64,000 nucleotides of DNA from Pseudomonas brassicacearum (GCF_003732225.1 NZ_MOBJ01000008.1:241822-305821); one strand, 5' to 3'; positions 54,442 through 63,909 are shown, numbered from the stretch's first letter. Notes: generated by a model not told the origin, from the sequence alone. Made by a program: numbers and translations.

Positions 54442-54813
54442 TCAACCCCGAGTCGAGCGCGTACGCGCCAGGCGTTGCTGCCAGTTTCCGGCATTGACGC
54501 GCTGGCATTGCTCTTCAGTGTCAAATTGCACGTGGGCCGAGACCGAATTGACGAGAATGTCCGCTTCACTTAACGCCACGGCTGTCAGTTCGACCATGCG
54601 TTCAGCTTGCTCAGTGGCCAGGGCCGCGCTCTTGTTGGCCAGCGTATCGAAGACCCAGGTCACCATCAGGCTGGCGGGGAACGCCGTGTAATCCACTTCG
54701 TGGGTCAGCCAGGAGAACCCCACTATTTGCGCTTTGGCCGTCTCGCACGCCTCGGTCAGGGTAACCACCAGGCGACGCTCGATTCGCGCCTGATCGCGTT
54801 TGCTTAAAAGCAT
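54442..54813 (-). CDS. Conserved hypothetical protein in operon with DUF1289
   Basis: A 123-aa soluble protein (SKRDQARIERRLVVTLTEAC, IVGFSWLTHEVDYTAFPASL, WQQRLARTRSTRG). No domain is recognised; the basic N-terminus and mixed alpha/beta pattern are consistent with a small cytoplasmic factor. Conserved in genus as far as I recall. Tightly linked to the DUF1289 gene. Confidence 0.7.
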   Translation of the reverse strand: MLLSKRDQARIERRLVVTLTEACETAKAQIVGFSWLTHEVDYTAFPASLMVTWVFDTLANKSAALATEQAERMVELTAVALSEADILVNSVSAHVQFDTEEQCQRVNAGNWQQRLARTRSTRG

Positions 54814-54898
54814 GGGTGATCCTTTTATGAGTATCTAAAGCCGGCCAAGGGGAGATGTATGGGCCAGCCATATGTTCTTTTAGCGGATGAATCCGCGC

Positions 54899-56284
54899 TT
54901 ACAAATGGGCGGCAGGGGGAACGCTGCGGGAAATCAATGACGGCAACCAGACCGAGACACACAACCCGCTTCTTGCGACCTCATCGCAAAACCCCAGGCG
55001 GATCTGTGCCCCGCTGCGCTCCGCTACCGCCTTGACGATGGACAGCCCCAGCCCGGACCCGACCTCATGGCTCCCGAGGCTGCGATAAAACGGATCGAAC
55101 ACCCGCTCCCGTTCCTCAGCGGCAATCCCGGGGCCGGAGTCCTTGACCTGCAACAGCGCCCCGCCCTCCTCCATGCCCACCGAAAGATCTACCCGCCCGC
55201 CCACAGGCGTATAGCGAATGGCGTTATCAACCAGGTTCTTGACCATGGCGAGCAGGTCGATCTTGTTGATCAGCACCTGCACATCCTGTTCGTCCTCGAC
55301 TCCGATGTCGATATGCTTGACCTCGGCCAGCGGCAGCAGGTCCTCCAACACGCGACGATAGACGCCATGCACGGAAACCGGGGTTGTGGGCAGCGCCGAG
55401 TTCGATTGTGCGGTGGCCAGCGCCAACAGTTGATCAATCAGATTTTTGCCGCGTTCGATCCCCCGCCGCAACGCAAACAGACGCTCCCGGGCCAACGTCG
55501 ACATGTCTGCGACGGCCAGGCGTTCGGCTTGCAGGGACAGGGCTGTCAGGGGCGAGCGGAGTTCGTGGGCAGCGTCGGCGACGAAGCGGCGCTGGGTTTC
55601 CATCGATTGAGCCACACGGTTGAGCAATCGATTGATGGCCAGCACGAAGGGGCGGATCTCGGCGGGCAAATGGTTTTCGTCGATGGGGTGCAGTTCCTGC
55701 TCGCCGCGCTGGTCGATCTCGGAAGCCAGTACAGCGATGGGCCGAAACAGCTTGTGCACCAGATCGGCAACCACCAGCAAGAGCACCGGAAACAGGATGA
55801 GAAACGGCAGCAGGCCACGCCAGGCGCTCTCGCGGGCGTCCTTGTCGCGCGCACCGGTTTCCTGCGCGACGGCGATGCGCTCGCCACTGGTCAGAGTCTT
55901 GACCAGCACACGAAACGGTTCGCCACCGACCTCAAGCGTCGACAAGCCGTCGGCCAGCGTGGTCGGCAGTGGCAGTGGTGCGCCGGCATCCACGTTGCCC
56001 GACGCCTTGTTGCTATCGGTCAGGTACTGAACGATGACCCTCGATTCTTCATCGTCGCCCTCGATACCCTTGCCTTGCGCCGGATAGGCCAGCGTCATCT
56101 TCTGACGCTCGAACAGCACGGCCACCTGATGTAGGGTGTTGTCCTGCATTTCCAGAGCTTCATCAAAGGCCGAGACGAAAGCGAAAATACCCGCCACGAT
56201 AGCGACGATCAGGATGGCCAGCGACAGGGAAACGGACAGCCTGACCTTGACCGACTCGCTCAGTCGCTTTTTGAAACCATCCAT
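54899..56284 (-). CDS. Sensor histidine kinase (QseC/TctE-like)
   Basis: A 461-aa membrane kinase. Two helices (about 15-38 and 163-185) enclose a ~120-aa periplasmic sensor. H-box RRFVADAAHELRSPLTALSL, N-box NAIRYTPVGG, and G-boxes DSGPGIA and GSGLGLSIV are intact. Its start lies inside the end of the response-regulator gene (25-bp overlap), so the two are translated together. Signal is unknown; QseC-like kinases often respond to metals or envelope cues. Confidence 0.94.
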   Translation of the reverse strand: MDGFKKRLSESVKVRLSVSLSLAILIVAIVAGIFAFVSAFDEALEMQDNTLHQVAVLFERQKMTLAYPAQGKGIEGDDEESRVIVQYLTDSNKASGNVDAGAPLPLPTTLADGLSTLEVGGEPFRVLVKTLTSGERIAVAQETGARDKDARESAWRGLLPFLILFPVLLLVVADLVHKLFRPIAVLASEIDQRGEQELHPIDENHLPAEIRPFVLAINRLLNRVAQSMETQRRFVADAAHELRSPLTALSLQAERLAVADMSTLARERLFALRRGIERGKNLIDQLLALATAQSNSALPTTPVSVHGVYRRVLEDLLPLAEVKHIDIGVEDEQDVQVLINKIDLLAMVKNLVDNAIRYTPVGGRVDLSVGMEEGGALLQVKDSGPGIAAEERERVFDPFYRSLGSHEVGSGLGLSIVKAVAERSGAQIRLGFCDEVARSGLCVSVWLPSLISRSVPPAAHL

Positions 56285-56925
56285 CCCATACCCCTGACAT
56301 TCTTGATCACGTGGCTACCCAGCTTGCGACGCAGCGCATGGATCAGGAACTCCACCGCATTGCTTTCGACTTCATTGCCCCAGCCATAGATACGATCTTC
56401 AAGCTCGCTGCGCGAAAGAATCGCGCCCGGCCTGATCAACAGCGCCTGCAGTAGCGAGAACTCGCGGCTGGAGAGCTGGACGTCTGGGTTTTCTTCGGTG
56501 CTGGCTTGTTTCGAGATCGGGTCCAGCGACACCACGCCGTTGCTGAACACCGGCAGCGCGCTGCCCCCTTTACGGCGCAGGACGGCACGCATACGCGCCA
56601 GCAATTCCGCCATTTCAAAGGGTTTGAGCAGGTAATCGTCAGCGCCGCCATCGAGGCCGCGCAAGCGATCGTCGAGGCTGTCGCGGGCCGTGATGATCAA
56701 CAGCGGAACACCGTTGTTGCGGCCACGAATGCTGCTCAATACCGCAAGGCCGTCCTTGCCGGGCAGACCGAGGTCAAGCAGCACCAGGTCATAATGTTGA
56801 ATGTCCAGCGCTGTCAGGGCGGTCAAACCATTCGTGACCCAGTCAGCGGCATAACTGGCATCCTTCAGTGCGCCCTGGATCGCGTCTCCGATCATCGGGT
56901 CGTCTTCGACCAGCAAAATCCGCAT
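56260..56925 (-). CDS. OmpR-family response regulator
   Basis: A 221-aa regulator: receiver MRILLVEDDPMIGDAIQGAL, phosphorylated Asp in YDLVLLDLGLPGKDG, and a C-terminal winged helix (LSSREFSLLQALLIRPGAIL, IHALRRKLGSHVIKNVRGMG). GGAGAGGGAC ribosome site selects the ATG at 56925. Paired with the kinase above; upstream neighbours (lipoprotein, DUF347 protein) may be targets. Confidence 0.94.
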   Translation of the reverse strand: MRILLVEDDPMIGDAIQGALKDASYAADWVTNGLTALTALDIQHYDLVLLDLGLPGKDGLAVLSSIRGRNNGVPLLIITARDSLDDRLRGLDGGADDYLLKPFEMAELLARMRAVLRRKGGSALPVFSNGVVSLDPISKQASTEENPDVQLSSREFSLLQALLIRPGAILSRSELEDRIYGWGNEVESNAVEFLIHALRRKLGSHVIKNVRGMGWMVSKSD

Positions 56926-57070
56926 GTCCCTCTCCGGTGAATAAGTGAGGCTCGGCACTCACGCGGGTTGGCACCTGCGTAAATGTCGAGCCTGCATTGA
57001 ATCACCTGTTCCAGCGTGCGCGAAGCGATTTATTGGTATTGAAAGCCATCCGCTTCGCGGCTTGCGGTCA

Positions 57071-57517
57071 TTATTTCCCTTGCAGCGTGTTGAAGGTTTT
57101 CAGCAAAACATCCATTGCCGCCTTGCAGTCGCTCTGTTTCGGGCTGTCGGCGCGCAAGGCCTCAAGTGCACTGTCGATGGCCTTGTCCAGTACATGCCAG
57201 TCGCCGGCAGCACGCGGCTTGAGGCCGGCTTCGGCAGAGTCCCAGGATAATTCCAGGTCCTTGATCCGGGTTTTCGCACCGGGCAAGTCGCTCTTGTCGA
57301 CGAGGCCGGCGACGCTTGTTGCGATGTTCTGGAATGCCGACAGGTCGCCCAGTTTCGAGGCCGAACTCTGGACCGCACTGGTCTGAACACTGGCCGCGCC
57401 CGACGTCGCGTTCGCTTTAGGGGCATCGGCAGGTTTCGAACACCCGGCGGCCAGGCCCAACACGACGATGGCGGAAAGGATGGCGGCTTTACGCATGGCG
57501 GTTTGCACGTAGAACAT
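57071..57517 (-). CDS. Small lipoprotein upstream of the two-component system
   Basis: A 148-aa protein. Signal peptide with lipobox LGLAAGC; mature helical region ([55 protein letters not shown]). Resembles small periplasmic proteins found beside pmr/QseBC-type systems. The start at 57517 has AAGGA seven bases upstream. 30 bp downstream of the DUF347 gene and likely co-expressed. Confidence 0.8.
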   Translation of the reverse strand: MFYVQTAMRKAAILSAIVVLGLAAGCSKPADAPKANATSGAASVQTSAVQSSASKLGDLSAFQNIATSVAGLVDKSDLPGAKTRIKDLELSWDSAEAGLKPRAAGDWHVLDKAIDSALEALRADSPKQSDCKAAMDVLLKTFNTLQGK

Positions 57518-57547
57518 GATTTTTCCTTGATAGGCTATTTGAACGAG

Positions 57548-58315
57548 TTATTCAGTGGCGAGGTTGCGATTGCCGGCGTTCATCTGCGCGGCGGCGACCA
57601 AAATCAGGATGACACTGAGGAAAATCGCGCTGGTCCACATGGCGCCCATACCGAGGCCGCCATAAGTCTTGGCTTGAGTCAGCAAGTCTCCCAGGGAAGC
57701 ACCGAACGGACGGGTCAGGATGTAGGCGATCCAGAAGGTCAGGACCGCATTGCCGCCCAGGCGCCAGGCAGCGAGCGTCACGGCGATCAGCACGCCAAAA
57801 ATCACCGCGCCCAGCGTGAAGCCAAGGCCCAGCGCCTCGGTGGCCAGGTCGCCGGCCGCCGTGCCCAGCGCAAAGGTGCAAAGCACCGTCGCCCAATAGA
57901 ACAATTCCCGGCGCGGCGTGACGATTTCAGTGATGGACAGGCTGCGTTCCAACTTGAACCAGATCAGGAAATTGATCGCCAGCAATACGGAAAATACCGC
58001 CGTGCTGGCATACAGGCTGACGCCCAGCTTGTCGGTCAGCACATCGGTAATCTGCGTCCCGACGACACTCACCAGCACCACCGTAAGCCAGTAAATCCAA
58101 GGGGTGTAGGCGCGTGTGCGAAGTTGGCCGAACAGTGCGATCGCCAGCAGAACGGCCATGCCGATACTGGTGACACTCTGCCCCAGACCCGCATCGACAG
58201 CCAGAAAGTCGGCGCCGGTTTCACCCACGGTAGTGGACATGATCTTGATGACCCAGAAGGACAGCGTCACTTCGGGGACTTTGTTGAGCAAGTCGGCTTT
58301 TGTAAGCGGCTTCAT
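57548..58315 (-). CDS. DUF347 (COG4705-type) membrane protein
   Basis: A 255-aa inner-membrane protein of about eight helices in repeated units: KVPEVTLSFWVIKIMSTTVGET, GVSLYASTAVFSVLLAINFL, FALGTAAGDLATEALGLGFT, ILTRPFGASLGDLLTQ. These are the internal repeats of the DUF347 family. Proposed to be transporters; no substrate shown. Upstream of the lipoprotein and two-component genes on the same strand. Confidence 0.88.
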   Translation of the reverse strand: MKPLTKADLLNKVPEVTLSFWVIKIMSTTVGETGADFLAVDAGLGQSVTSIGMAVLLAIALFGQLRTRAYTPWIYWLTVVLVSVVGTQITDVLTDKLGVSLYASTAVFSVLLAINFLIWFKLERSLSITEIVTPRRELFYWATVLCTFALGTAAGDLATEALGLGFTLGAVIFGVLIAVTLAAWRLGGNAVLTFWIAYILTRPFGASLGDLLTQAKTYGGLGMGAMWTSAIFLSVILILVAAAQMNAGNRNLATE

Positions 58316-58659
58316 GTGGGTGCTTCTCCTTAACGGCGCTGCAATTGGCGTCAGGAGAGACTACGCAGACAAACTTAGCTGGGACTGAGGAGCGTCGATT
58401 GTCGTCGATGAACCGAACCTGAAACCACGGCCCGATCTATACACAAGGGCTTCGCGGGTGCTCTTGGCCACCACTGGCTAACAAAAATGATGTCAATAGC
58501 TGGTAGCAAACCGTTACAAATAAGGCGATCATTCAGCTCGCAGTCACCATGAACGACCGCCTGATAGAGCGGTTCAGTCCAGGATCTTTTGTCCACTGCC
58601 GAGCTTTCCGAACGTGGCTTCGGGGTAGTGGAGAAGCCTTACTTCTTAAGGAAAGTATT
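58316..58659. other. Divergent promoter region
   Basis: 344 bp between the DUF347 gene (minus) and the UppP-like gene (plus). AT-rich tract around 58480-58540 is the likely promoter zone. In-frame ATG at 58549 lacks a ribosome site, so no extra gene is claimed. Confidence 0.4.
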
Positions 58660-59532
58660 TTGACAAACGTCTGTTCCAGCGGCCTTGATATTGGCTTTGC
58701 TTCTCTGGATTACATGCAAATTGGCATCCTGGGCATCATTCAAGGCATCACCGAGCTATTACCCATTTCATCCACTGCGCACATGCGAATCGTACCCGCC
58801 CTTCTCGGCTGGCCCGATCCCGGCTCGGCGTTTTCCGCTGCCATGCAATTGGCCGCACTGGCTGCGGTCGTCAGCTATTTCTGGCGTGACGTACGGGAAG
58901 TCGTCACGGGGAGCATAGGCGCCGTGCGCCAGCGTGATTACAGCAACCAGTCATTCAAGCTGGCCGTTGCCATTGTGCTGGCGACCATCCCGATTGGCAT
59001 CGCGGGCCTGGCCTTGTCCTCGCTACTCAATACCTGCAACTCACCCTTGCGTGGCCTGATGGTGATTGGTATCTCCTGCGTGGTGATGGCCGTTCTGCTG
59101 GCCGCAGCCGAACTCAGCTGCCGTCATCAGCGTGTCGTGGGAGAGATGCGCCTGCGGGATGCATTGATCGTCGGCATTGCGCAGATTGGCGCGCTGATAC
59201 CTGGCGTTTCCCGCTCCGGTTCAACACTCACCGCAGCGCTCTTTCTTAATTTCAAACGCGAAGAAGCCGCGCGCTTCTCGTTCCTGCTGGGGCTGCCCGC
59301 TATCGCGTTGGCCGGTTTGAAAGAGTTGTGGGTGCTGTTTCATGCACAGATCCCGGCCGAAGCCTGGTCGCACCTGATTTTCGGGCTGGTGATCGCCAGC
59401 GTGTCGGCATTCTGCGCCATCTGGGGCCTGATGAAGTTCCTGGAAAGGTTTTCCACCTGGCCTTTCGTTATCTACCGGGCGGTACTGGGTATTTTCCTGA
59501 TTGTCGCGGTCAGTACCGGGCTTCTGAGCTAA
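58660..59532 (+). CDS. uppP: Undecaprenyl-diphosphatase (UppP/BacA-like)
   Basis: About 290 aa with eight helices. ITELLPISSTAHMRIVPALL and LIPGVSRSGSTLTAALFLNF are the two conserved catalytic segments of UppP, which recycles the C55 lipid carrier for cell-wall synthesis and gives bacitracin tolerance. The TTG at 58660 has AAGGAAAG upstream; ATG 58714 is the conservative alternative and ATG 58549 is unlikely. Divergent from a two-component group, so it may be a target. Confidence 0.9.
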   Translation: MTNVCSSGLDIGFASLDYMQIGILGIIQGITELLPISSTAHMRIVPALLGWPDPGSAFSAAMQLAALAAVVSYFWRDVREVVTGSIGAVRQRDYSNQSFKLAVAIVLATIPIGIAGLALSSLLNTCNSPLRGLMVIGISCVVMAVLLAAAELSCRHQRVVGEMRLRDALIVGIAQIGALIPGVSRSGSTLTAALFLNFKREEAARFSFLLGLPAIALAGLKELWVLFHAQIPAEAWSHLIFGLVIASVSAFCAIWGLMKFLERFSTWPFVIYRAVLGIFLIVAVSTGLLS

Positions 59533-59611
59533 ATAACCTTCAAACGCTAATAGAGCCCGGCCGAGTGCCTAATGCCAGTCAGTTAAGGGATTTCAGGCTA
59601 GGCACATACCC

Positions 59612-59744
59612 CGTAGCAGCTGGCGAAGCCTGCGTTCGGCTGCGAAGCAGTCGTAAAATCAGACTCCACGTTTTTCAGGTTAACCGTGGCGGCAGGATTT
59701 ACGGCCGCTGTGCAGCCGAACGCAGGCTTCGCCAGCTGCTACGG
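59612..59744. repeat. BIME-like palindromic element, copy 4
   Basis: Same architecture as copies at 18669 and 31577: CGTAGCAGCTGGCGAAGCC left arm, GGCTTCGCCAGCTGCTACGG right arm, CAGGTTAACCGTGG spacer. Lies after uppP. Confidence 0.88.
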
Positions 59745-59875
59745 ATTGTGTAGCGCCTTAACTGGCTGGCATTAGGTCCAGTGCCGGGCTTTTTTATTAG
59801 ACGAGCAACCGGTTCAGTTGATCGAATGCATCCGCCCAAGTCATCTGCCCGCGCCAGGGCATCCCTGCAACATCG

Positions 59876-60196
59876 TCATTTACGCGCCAACTTATACCTG
59901 ACGCACTCTTCATAGAAGCTCTGCCGGACAGCACCGGGCTTCATCCGCGATGGACTGTCGTAGGTTTGCTCGGTGATGCCCATGGCCATCATGCGCATCC
60001 AGCCCTTGCTGAACTTGTAGGTCTGAAGCTTCTGGCGAGCGGCATACAGTGAAACCCCCGACAGTTTGAGCTCCTGGGCTTTTGCCGCAGTACCCGCGCC
60101 CCAGCTGCACATAAAGCGATCATTCGACATCAACTCTTTGGCCTCGACAGAGACTGCAACACTCGCCAGGGCCAGCGAGATCAATACTTTGCGCAT
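59876..60196 (-). CDS. Small exported protein (DUF3012/DUF-like, unknown)
   Basis: A 106-aa protein with a signal peptide (ISLALASVAVSVEA) and mature region ELMSNDRFMCSWGAGTAAKA, LKLSGVSLYAARQKLQTYKF, QSFYEECVRYKLARK. Contains two cysteines. No family recognised. The frame is open further upstream to 60430 (see next). ATG 60196 is preceded by GGA. Confidence 0.72.
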   Translation of the reverse strand: MRKVLISLALASVAVSVEAKELMSNDRFMCSWGAGTAAKAQELKLSGVSLYAARQKLQTYKFSKGWMRMMAMGITEQTYDSPSRMKPGAVRQSFYEECVRYKLARK

Positions 60197-60540
60197 TTGC
60201 ATTCCGACTAACCAACTGAAAATAAAGTGATTTTGGCGATAATTTTGAGGCTTCGGGGCCAGCAAAATGCCTGCTACGCGGCTGACTGAATGGGCTCGGT
60301 GACACCCGGCCGCATGATGATTCCCCGCCGACACGGCGAGGACAATTGACAGCAGCGCGAGGAAAACCAGAGCGACCAGATAGCGCCACGGGATCTCGAG
60401 GTTCTCGGGTGGAGCATCAAACGTTTGCATTCATGCCCGGTCGCCGGAGAAGATGAAAGCAGCACGATCGCTCTGGCACTGACTATCCTGATGCTACTGA
60501 GCCTGTCGGGCTCGATAACATCGTTCTCAGGGAATATCGA
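60197..60540. other. Intergenic region with a possible N-terminal membrane segment
   Basis: On the minus strand, 60430 down to 60197 is open and begins MQTFDAPPENLEIPWRYLVA then a strongly hydrophobic LVFLALLSIVLAVSAG. This could be a small membrane ORF or an N-terminal extension of the gene at 59876-60196. No ribosome site is seen. The other part of the region is the promoter of ppnN. Confidence 0.3.
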
Positions 60541-61914
60541 ATGACCGCAAGACAAGTAATCAATGCTTCGGTGAGCCCAAAGGGCAGCCTGGAGACGCTG
60601 TCCCAACGCGAAGTTCAGCAACTGAGCGCCGCCGGATCGGGCAGCATCTACTCTCTCTTCCGCCAGTGCGCCCTGGCAATCCTCAATACCGGCGCCCATG
60701 TCGACAACGCCAAGACCATCCTTGAAGCCTATCGGGACTTCGAGATTCGCATTCATCAGCAAGATCGTGGTGTACGCCTGGAGCTGCTCAATGCACCCGC
60801 GGACGCCTTCGTCGACGGCGAAATGATCGCCAGCACCCGCGAGATGCTGTTCAGCGCCCTGCGCGACATCGTTTATACCGAGAATGAGCTGGACAGCCAG
60901 CGCATCGACCTGAGCTCGTCCCAAGGCATCAGCGACTACGTCTTCCACCTGCTGCGCAACGCCCGCACCCTGCGCGCCGGCGTGGAGCCGAAAATCGTCG
61001 TGTGCTGGGGCGGTCACTCGATCAGCAGCGAGGAATATCAGTACACCAAGAAGGTCGGCCACGAACTCGGCCTGCGCAGCCTGGATGTCTGCACCGGCTG
61101 CGGGCCTGGGGTGATGAAAGGCCCGATGAAGGGCGCGACCATTTCCCACGCAAAGCAACGGATCACCCACGGCCGCTACCTGGGGCTGACGGAGCCTGGA
61201 ATCATCGCGGCCGAAGCGCCGAACCCGATCGTCAATGAACTGGTGATCCTGCCGGACATCGAGAAGCGTCTGGAAGCCTTCGTACGCGTTGGCCACGGCA
61301 TTATCATTTTCCCGGGCGGTGCCGGTACCGCCGAAGAGTTCCTCTATCTGCTCGGAATCCTGATGCACCCGGACAACCGCGATCTGCCCTTCCCGGTGAT
61401 TCTGACCGGACCGAAGAGCGCGGAACCGTACTTGCAGCAGCTGCATGCATTCGTCGGCGCGACACTGGGCAAAGACGCGCAAAGTCACTACGAGATCATC
61501 ATCGACGACCCGGCCCAGGTGGCCCGGCAAATGACTCAAGGGCTCAAGGACGTCAAACAGTTCCGTCGCGAGCGTAACGATGCGTTCCATTTCAACTGGC
61601 TGCTGAAGATCGACGAAGGCTTCCAGCGCCCGTTCGATCCAACCCACGAAAACATGGCCAGCCTGCAACTACGCCACGACCTGCCACCGCACGAACTGGC
61701 AGCGAACCTGCGCCGCGCGTTTTCCGGCATCGTCGCCGGTAACGTCAAGGACAAGGGCATCCGCCTGATCGAGAAACATGGTCCTTACAAGATCCACGGC
61801 GACGTAGCGGTCATGCAACCGCTGGACAAACTGCTGCAAGCATTTGTCGCGCAACACCGCATGAAACTGCCAGGTGGCGCGGAGTATGTGCCCTGCTATC
61901 AGGTCATCAGTTAA
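60541..61914 (+). CDS. ppnN: Pyrimidine/purine nucleotide 5'-monophosphate nucleosidase (LOG family)
   Basis: A 457-aa enzyme. N-terminal region 1-145, then the LOG domain with KIVVCWGGHSISSEEYQYTK, TGCGPGVMKGPMKGA and IIFPGGAGTAEEFLYLLGIL (the PGGxGTxxE motif), and the C-terminal part found in YgdH/PpnN. It cleaves nucleotide monophosphates to base and ribose phosphate and is allosterically controlled by (p)ppGpp in E. coli (established knowledge). Monocistronic. Confidence 0.96.
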   Translation: MTARQVINASVSPKGSLETLSQREVQQLSAAGSGSIYSLFRQCALAILNTGAHVDNAKTILEAYRDFEIRIHQQDRGVRLELLNAPADAFVDGEMIASTREMLFSALRDIVYTENELDSQRIDLSSSQGISDYVFHLLRNARTLRAGVEPKIVVCWGGHSISSEEYQYTKKVGHELGLRSLDVCTGCGPGVMKGPMKGATISHAKQRITHGRYLGLTEPGIIAAEAPNPIVNELVILPDIEKRLEAFVRVGHGIIIFPGGAGTAEEFLYLLGILMHPDNRDLPFPVILTGPKSAEPYLQQLHAFVGATLGKDAQSHYEIIIDDPAQVARQMTQGLKDVKQFRRERNDAFHFNWLLKIDEGFQRPFDPTHENMASLQLRHDLPPHELAANLRRAFSGIVAGNVKDKGIRLIEKHGPYKIHGDVAVMQPLDKLLQAFVAQHRMKLPGGAEYVPCYQVIS

Positions 61915-61977
61915 AAGCAGCTTCGTGTCGACAGGCTCGGGACCGTGCGGTTCCGGGCCGTCCCCGCAGACGTCAGG

Positions 61978-62889
61978 TCAAGGCTTCGCCCACTCGGCGA
62001 CCTTCTGCGCACTGATGCTGATCCCGCCACACACCACGACAACCACATCATGGGCACCGACAATCGCCGGGTGATCCAGATACGCGACAGCCAGCGAGAC
62101 ACCGCACGCCGGTTCCACCAATTGGCGCAGGTCATCGGCATAGCGGACAACACCCATGATGGCGTCGGCATCCGTCAGCACGACACAGGTGTGCTGGAAA
62201 TTCTGGATGTGCTGAACCGGCCACTGCGCGACTTGCAGCGCACCGAGTGAGCTGGCAACGGTGTTGATTTCGGGGAGTTTGACCGGATGCCCGGCTTTGA
62301 CCGCGGCGGCGAATGAGGCTGCGCCCTCGGTTTCGCAAGCGATGATCCGGCAATCCAGTCGAGCATGGCGTTCCAGACCGGTCAGGATCCCGGCCAGCAA
62401 ACCACCCCCGCCAACCGACGCCACCATCGTGTCGACCTGAGGGCAGTCCTGCAGAATTTCATCGATCATCGTGCTGTGCCCTTCCCAAAGCGTCGGGTGG
62501 TCGAACGCGGGCACGTATTCGGTATCAGGCTCTTTGGCCAACTCCAGCGCCAACTGGTTAGCCTCGTCCCACACCTGACCGTGCACGATCACTTTCGCCC
62601 CGGTTTTGGCGATCCGCGCCCGGGTGCTTTCCGGGGTGGTGTGCGGCACGATGATGCTCGCTTCCAGACCCAACGCCGCAGCGGCCACTGCCGTCGCATA
62701 GCCGGCATTGCCACCGGAAGGACAGACCACTTTCTTCATGCCCTGCTCGGCCGCTCGAGTACAGAGCAGGCCCATGCCACGCAACTTGAATGAACCGCTG
62801 GGTTGCAGGTTTTCCAGCTTGAGCCAGATGCGCCGGCTCGGCGTCGAGAGCCCCGGATGGAGTACCAAGGGTGTTCTGATATGCAGCAT
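61978..62889 (-). CDS. PLP-dependent serine/threonine dehydratase-like enzyme
   Basis: A 303-aa fold-type II PLP enzyme. Schiff-base Lys in PSGSFKLRGMG; phosphate loop SVGGGGLLAG; CPSGGNAGYATAVAAAALGL substrate loop. Deaminates L-serine or L-threonine to 2-oxoacids. AGGAAG ribosome site selects ATG 62889. No regulatory ACT domain, so it is probably a catabolic form. Confidence 0.93.
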   Translation of the reverse strand: MLHIRTPLVLHPGLSTPSRRIWLKLENLQPSGSFKLRGMGLLCTRAAEQGMKKVVCPSGGNAGYATAVAAAALGLEASIIVPHTTPESTRARIAKTGAKVIVHGQVWDEANQLALELAKEPDTEYVPAFDHPTLWEGHSTMIDEILQDCPQVDTMVASVGGGGLLAGILTGLERHARLDCRIIACETEGAASFAAAVKAGHPVKLPEINTVASSLGALQVAQWPVQHIQNFQHTCVVLTDADAIMGVVRYADDLRQLVEPACGVSLAVAYLDHPAIVGAHDVVVVVCGGISISAQKVAEWAKP

Positions 62890-63035
62890 CGCGGGCTTCC
62901 TGATAACAATCGGATGAATGGAAACCCGGTACCGGTGCTGATTCGAACAGGCAAAGACACATTCGAGGAGTGCCCCCTGGACCGGGCTGTACACCTGAGT
63001 TTAGACGTACGTACCTTCCTGGCTCGCCAGGGATA

Positions 63036-63377
63036 TCAAGCCTGGTGACCGCACGGCTCGGCCCTTTTGCCGACGGTTCCGAATTCAACCGGCGCCTTGA
63101 TGTAAAACAAGCTGATGTCTTCGGCCTCGAGTCGCTCGAACAGGCGCGAGCACTCTTCTTCGGTAATCGCCATACGGATCTCGGCGGGCTGATCGCCCAT
63201 CTCGAAAAAATGCGCGGAATGGAGTTTCCCGGAATGCCCGAAACCTTCGATTCCGGTGGCCAGGGTGGCCCCGTGCAGGCCCATGTCTTTCGCCAGATCG
63301 ATGAGCCAGTCACCGAGCATTTTTCCGTGATGACGGCGGTTCTGTTGGGTATAGAAAATCACCAGAAAACCTTGCAT
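63036..63377 (-). CDS. DUF190 (PII-like) protein
   Basis: A 113-aa protein of the DUF190 family: MQGFLVIFYTQQNRRHHGKM, LAKDMGLHGATLATGIEGFG, RMAITEEECSRLFERLEAED. The fold is that of PII signal proteins, which bind nucleotides. DUF190 genes often sit beside crcB (fluoride channel), but no crcB is here. AGAGGAG ribosome site. Confidence 0.9.
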   Translation of the reverse strand: MQGFLVIFYTQQNRRHHGKMLGDWLIDLAKDMGLHGATLATGIEGFGHSGKLHSAHFFEMGDQPAEIRMAITEEECSRLFERLEAEDISLFYIKAPVEFGTVGKRAEPCGHQA

Positions 63378-63614
63378 GGCGAATCTCCTCTCTATGGCTT
63401 CATTTACTCAACATAAACCGGGGATTTGTTCTAGCGGTGGGAAAGAAGATCAGCGGTCATACGCAGCGTTCGGGGGGCTGCTATGCCTTCTCATGGGAGC
63501 TGTCGATCAAGCCAGCCAACGGACAAGCTGCAAACCGATGCGTGGCCATGGTCGCGGCACCAACCTCGTGCGCGCAGAGAAAAACCGGTGCCAACCCCTG
63601 ACAGGAGGTGGCAG

Positions 63615-63893
63615 ATGCTCTACATCGTCAGTTGGTCAATCACTCCGGAACGGCGCAATAGCGCGATCGAACGTTTTCTCAAGACAGGTGGGGCTCCACC
63701 TGCAGGCGTCACCATGCTGGGACGCTGGCATGCCGTAGGACGCATGACCGGATTTGGTGTTGCAGAGGCCAGTGATGTCACGCTGATACAGAAATGGGTG
63801 CTCGAATGGAGTGACCTTTTGGCCATGGAGATTCTCCCCGCATTGACGGATGAGCAGGCGGCTCCGCTGCTGGCAGCGGCGCTGGGCAAATAA
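63615..63893 (+). CDS. DUF3303-family small protein
   Basis: A 92-aa protein: MLYIVSWSITPERRNSAIER, GWHAVGR-type strand (LGRWHAVGRMTGFGVAEASD) and VTLIQKWVLEWSDLLAMEIL. Matches DUF3303, a dimeric ferredoxin-like fold of unknown function. AGGAGGTG ribosome site fixes the start; a longer frame exists upstream. Confidence 0.87.
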   Translation: MLYIVSWSITPERRNSAIERFLKTGGAPPAGVTMLGRWHAVGRMTGFGVAEASDVTLIQKWVLEWSDLLAMEILPALTDEQAAPLLAAALGK

Positions 63894-63909
63894 CCGTCGG
63901 CGTCTATTG

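Noticed and set aside
55067..56134. 355-aa open frame on the plus strand
   Set aside because: Antisense of the histidine kinase; His/Gln-rich shadow.
60274..61668. 464-aa open frame on the minus strand
   Set aside because: Antisense of ppnN, which has clear LOG motifs; the minus frame has none.
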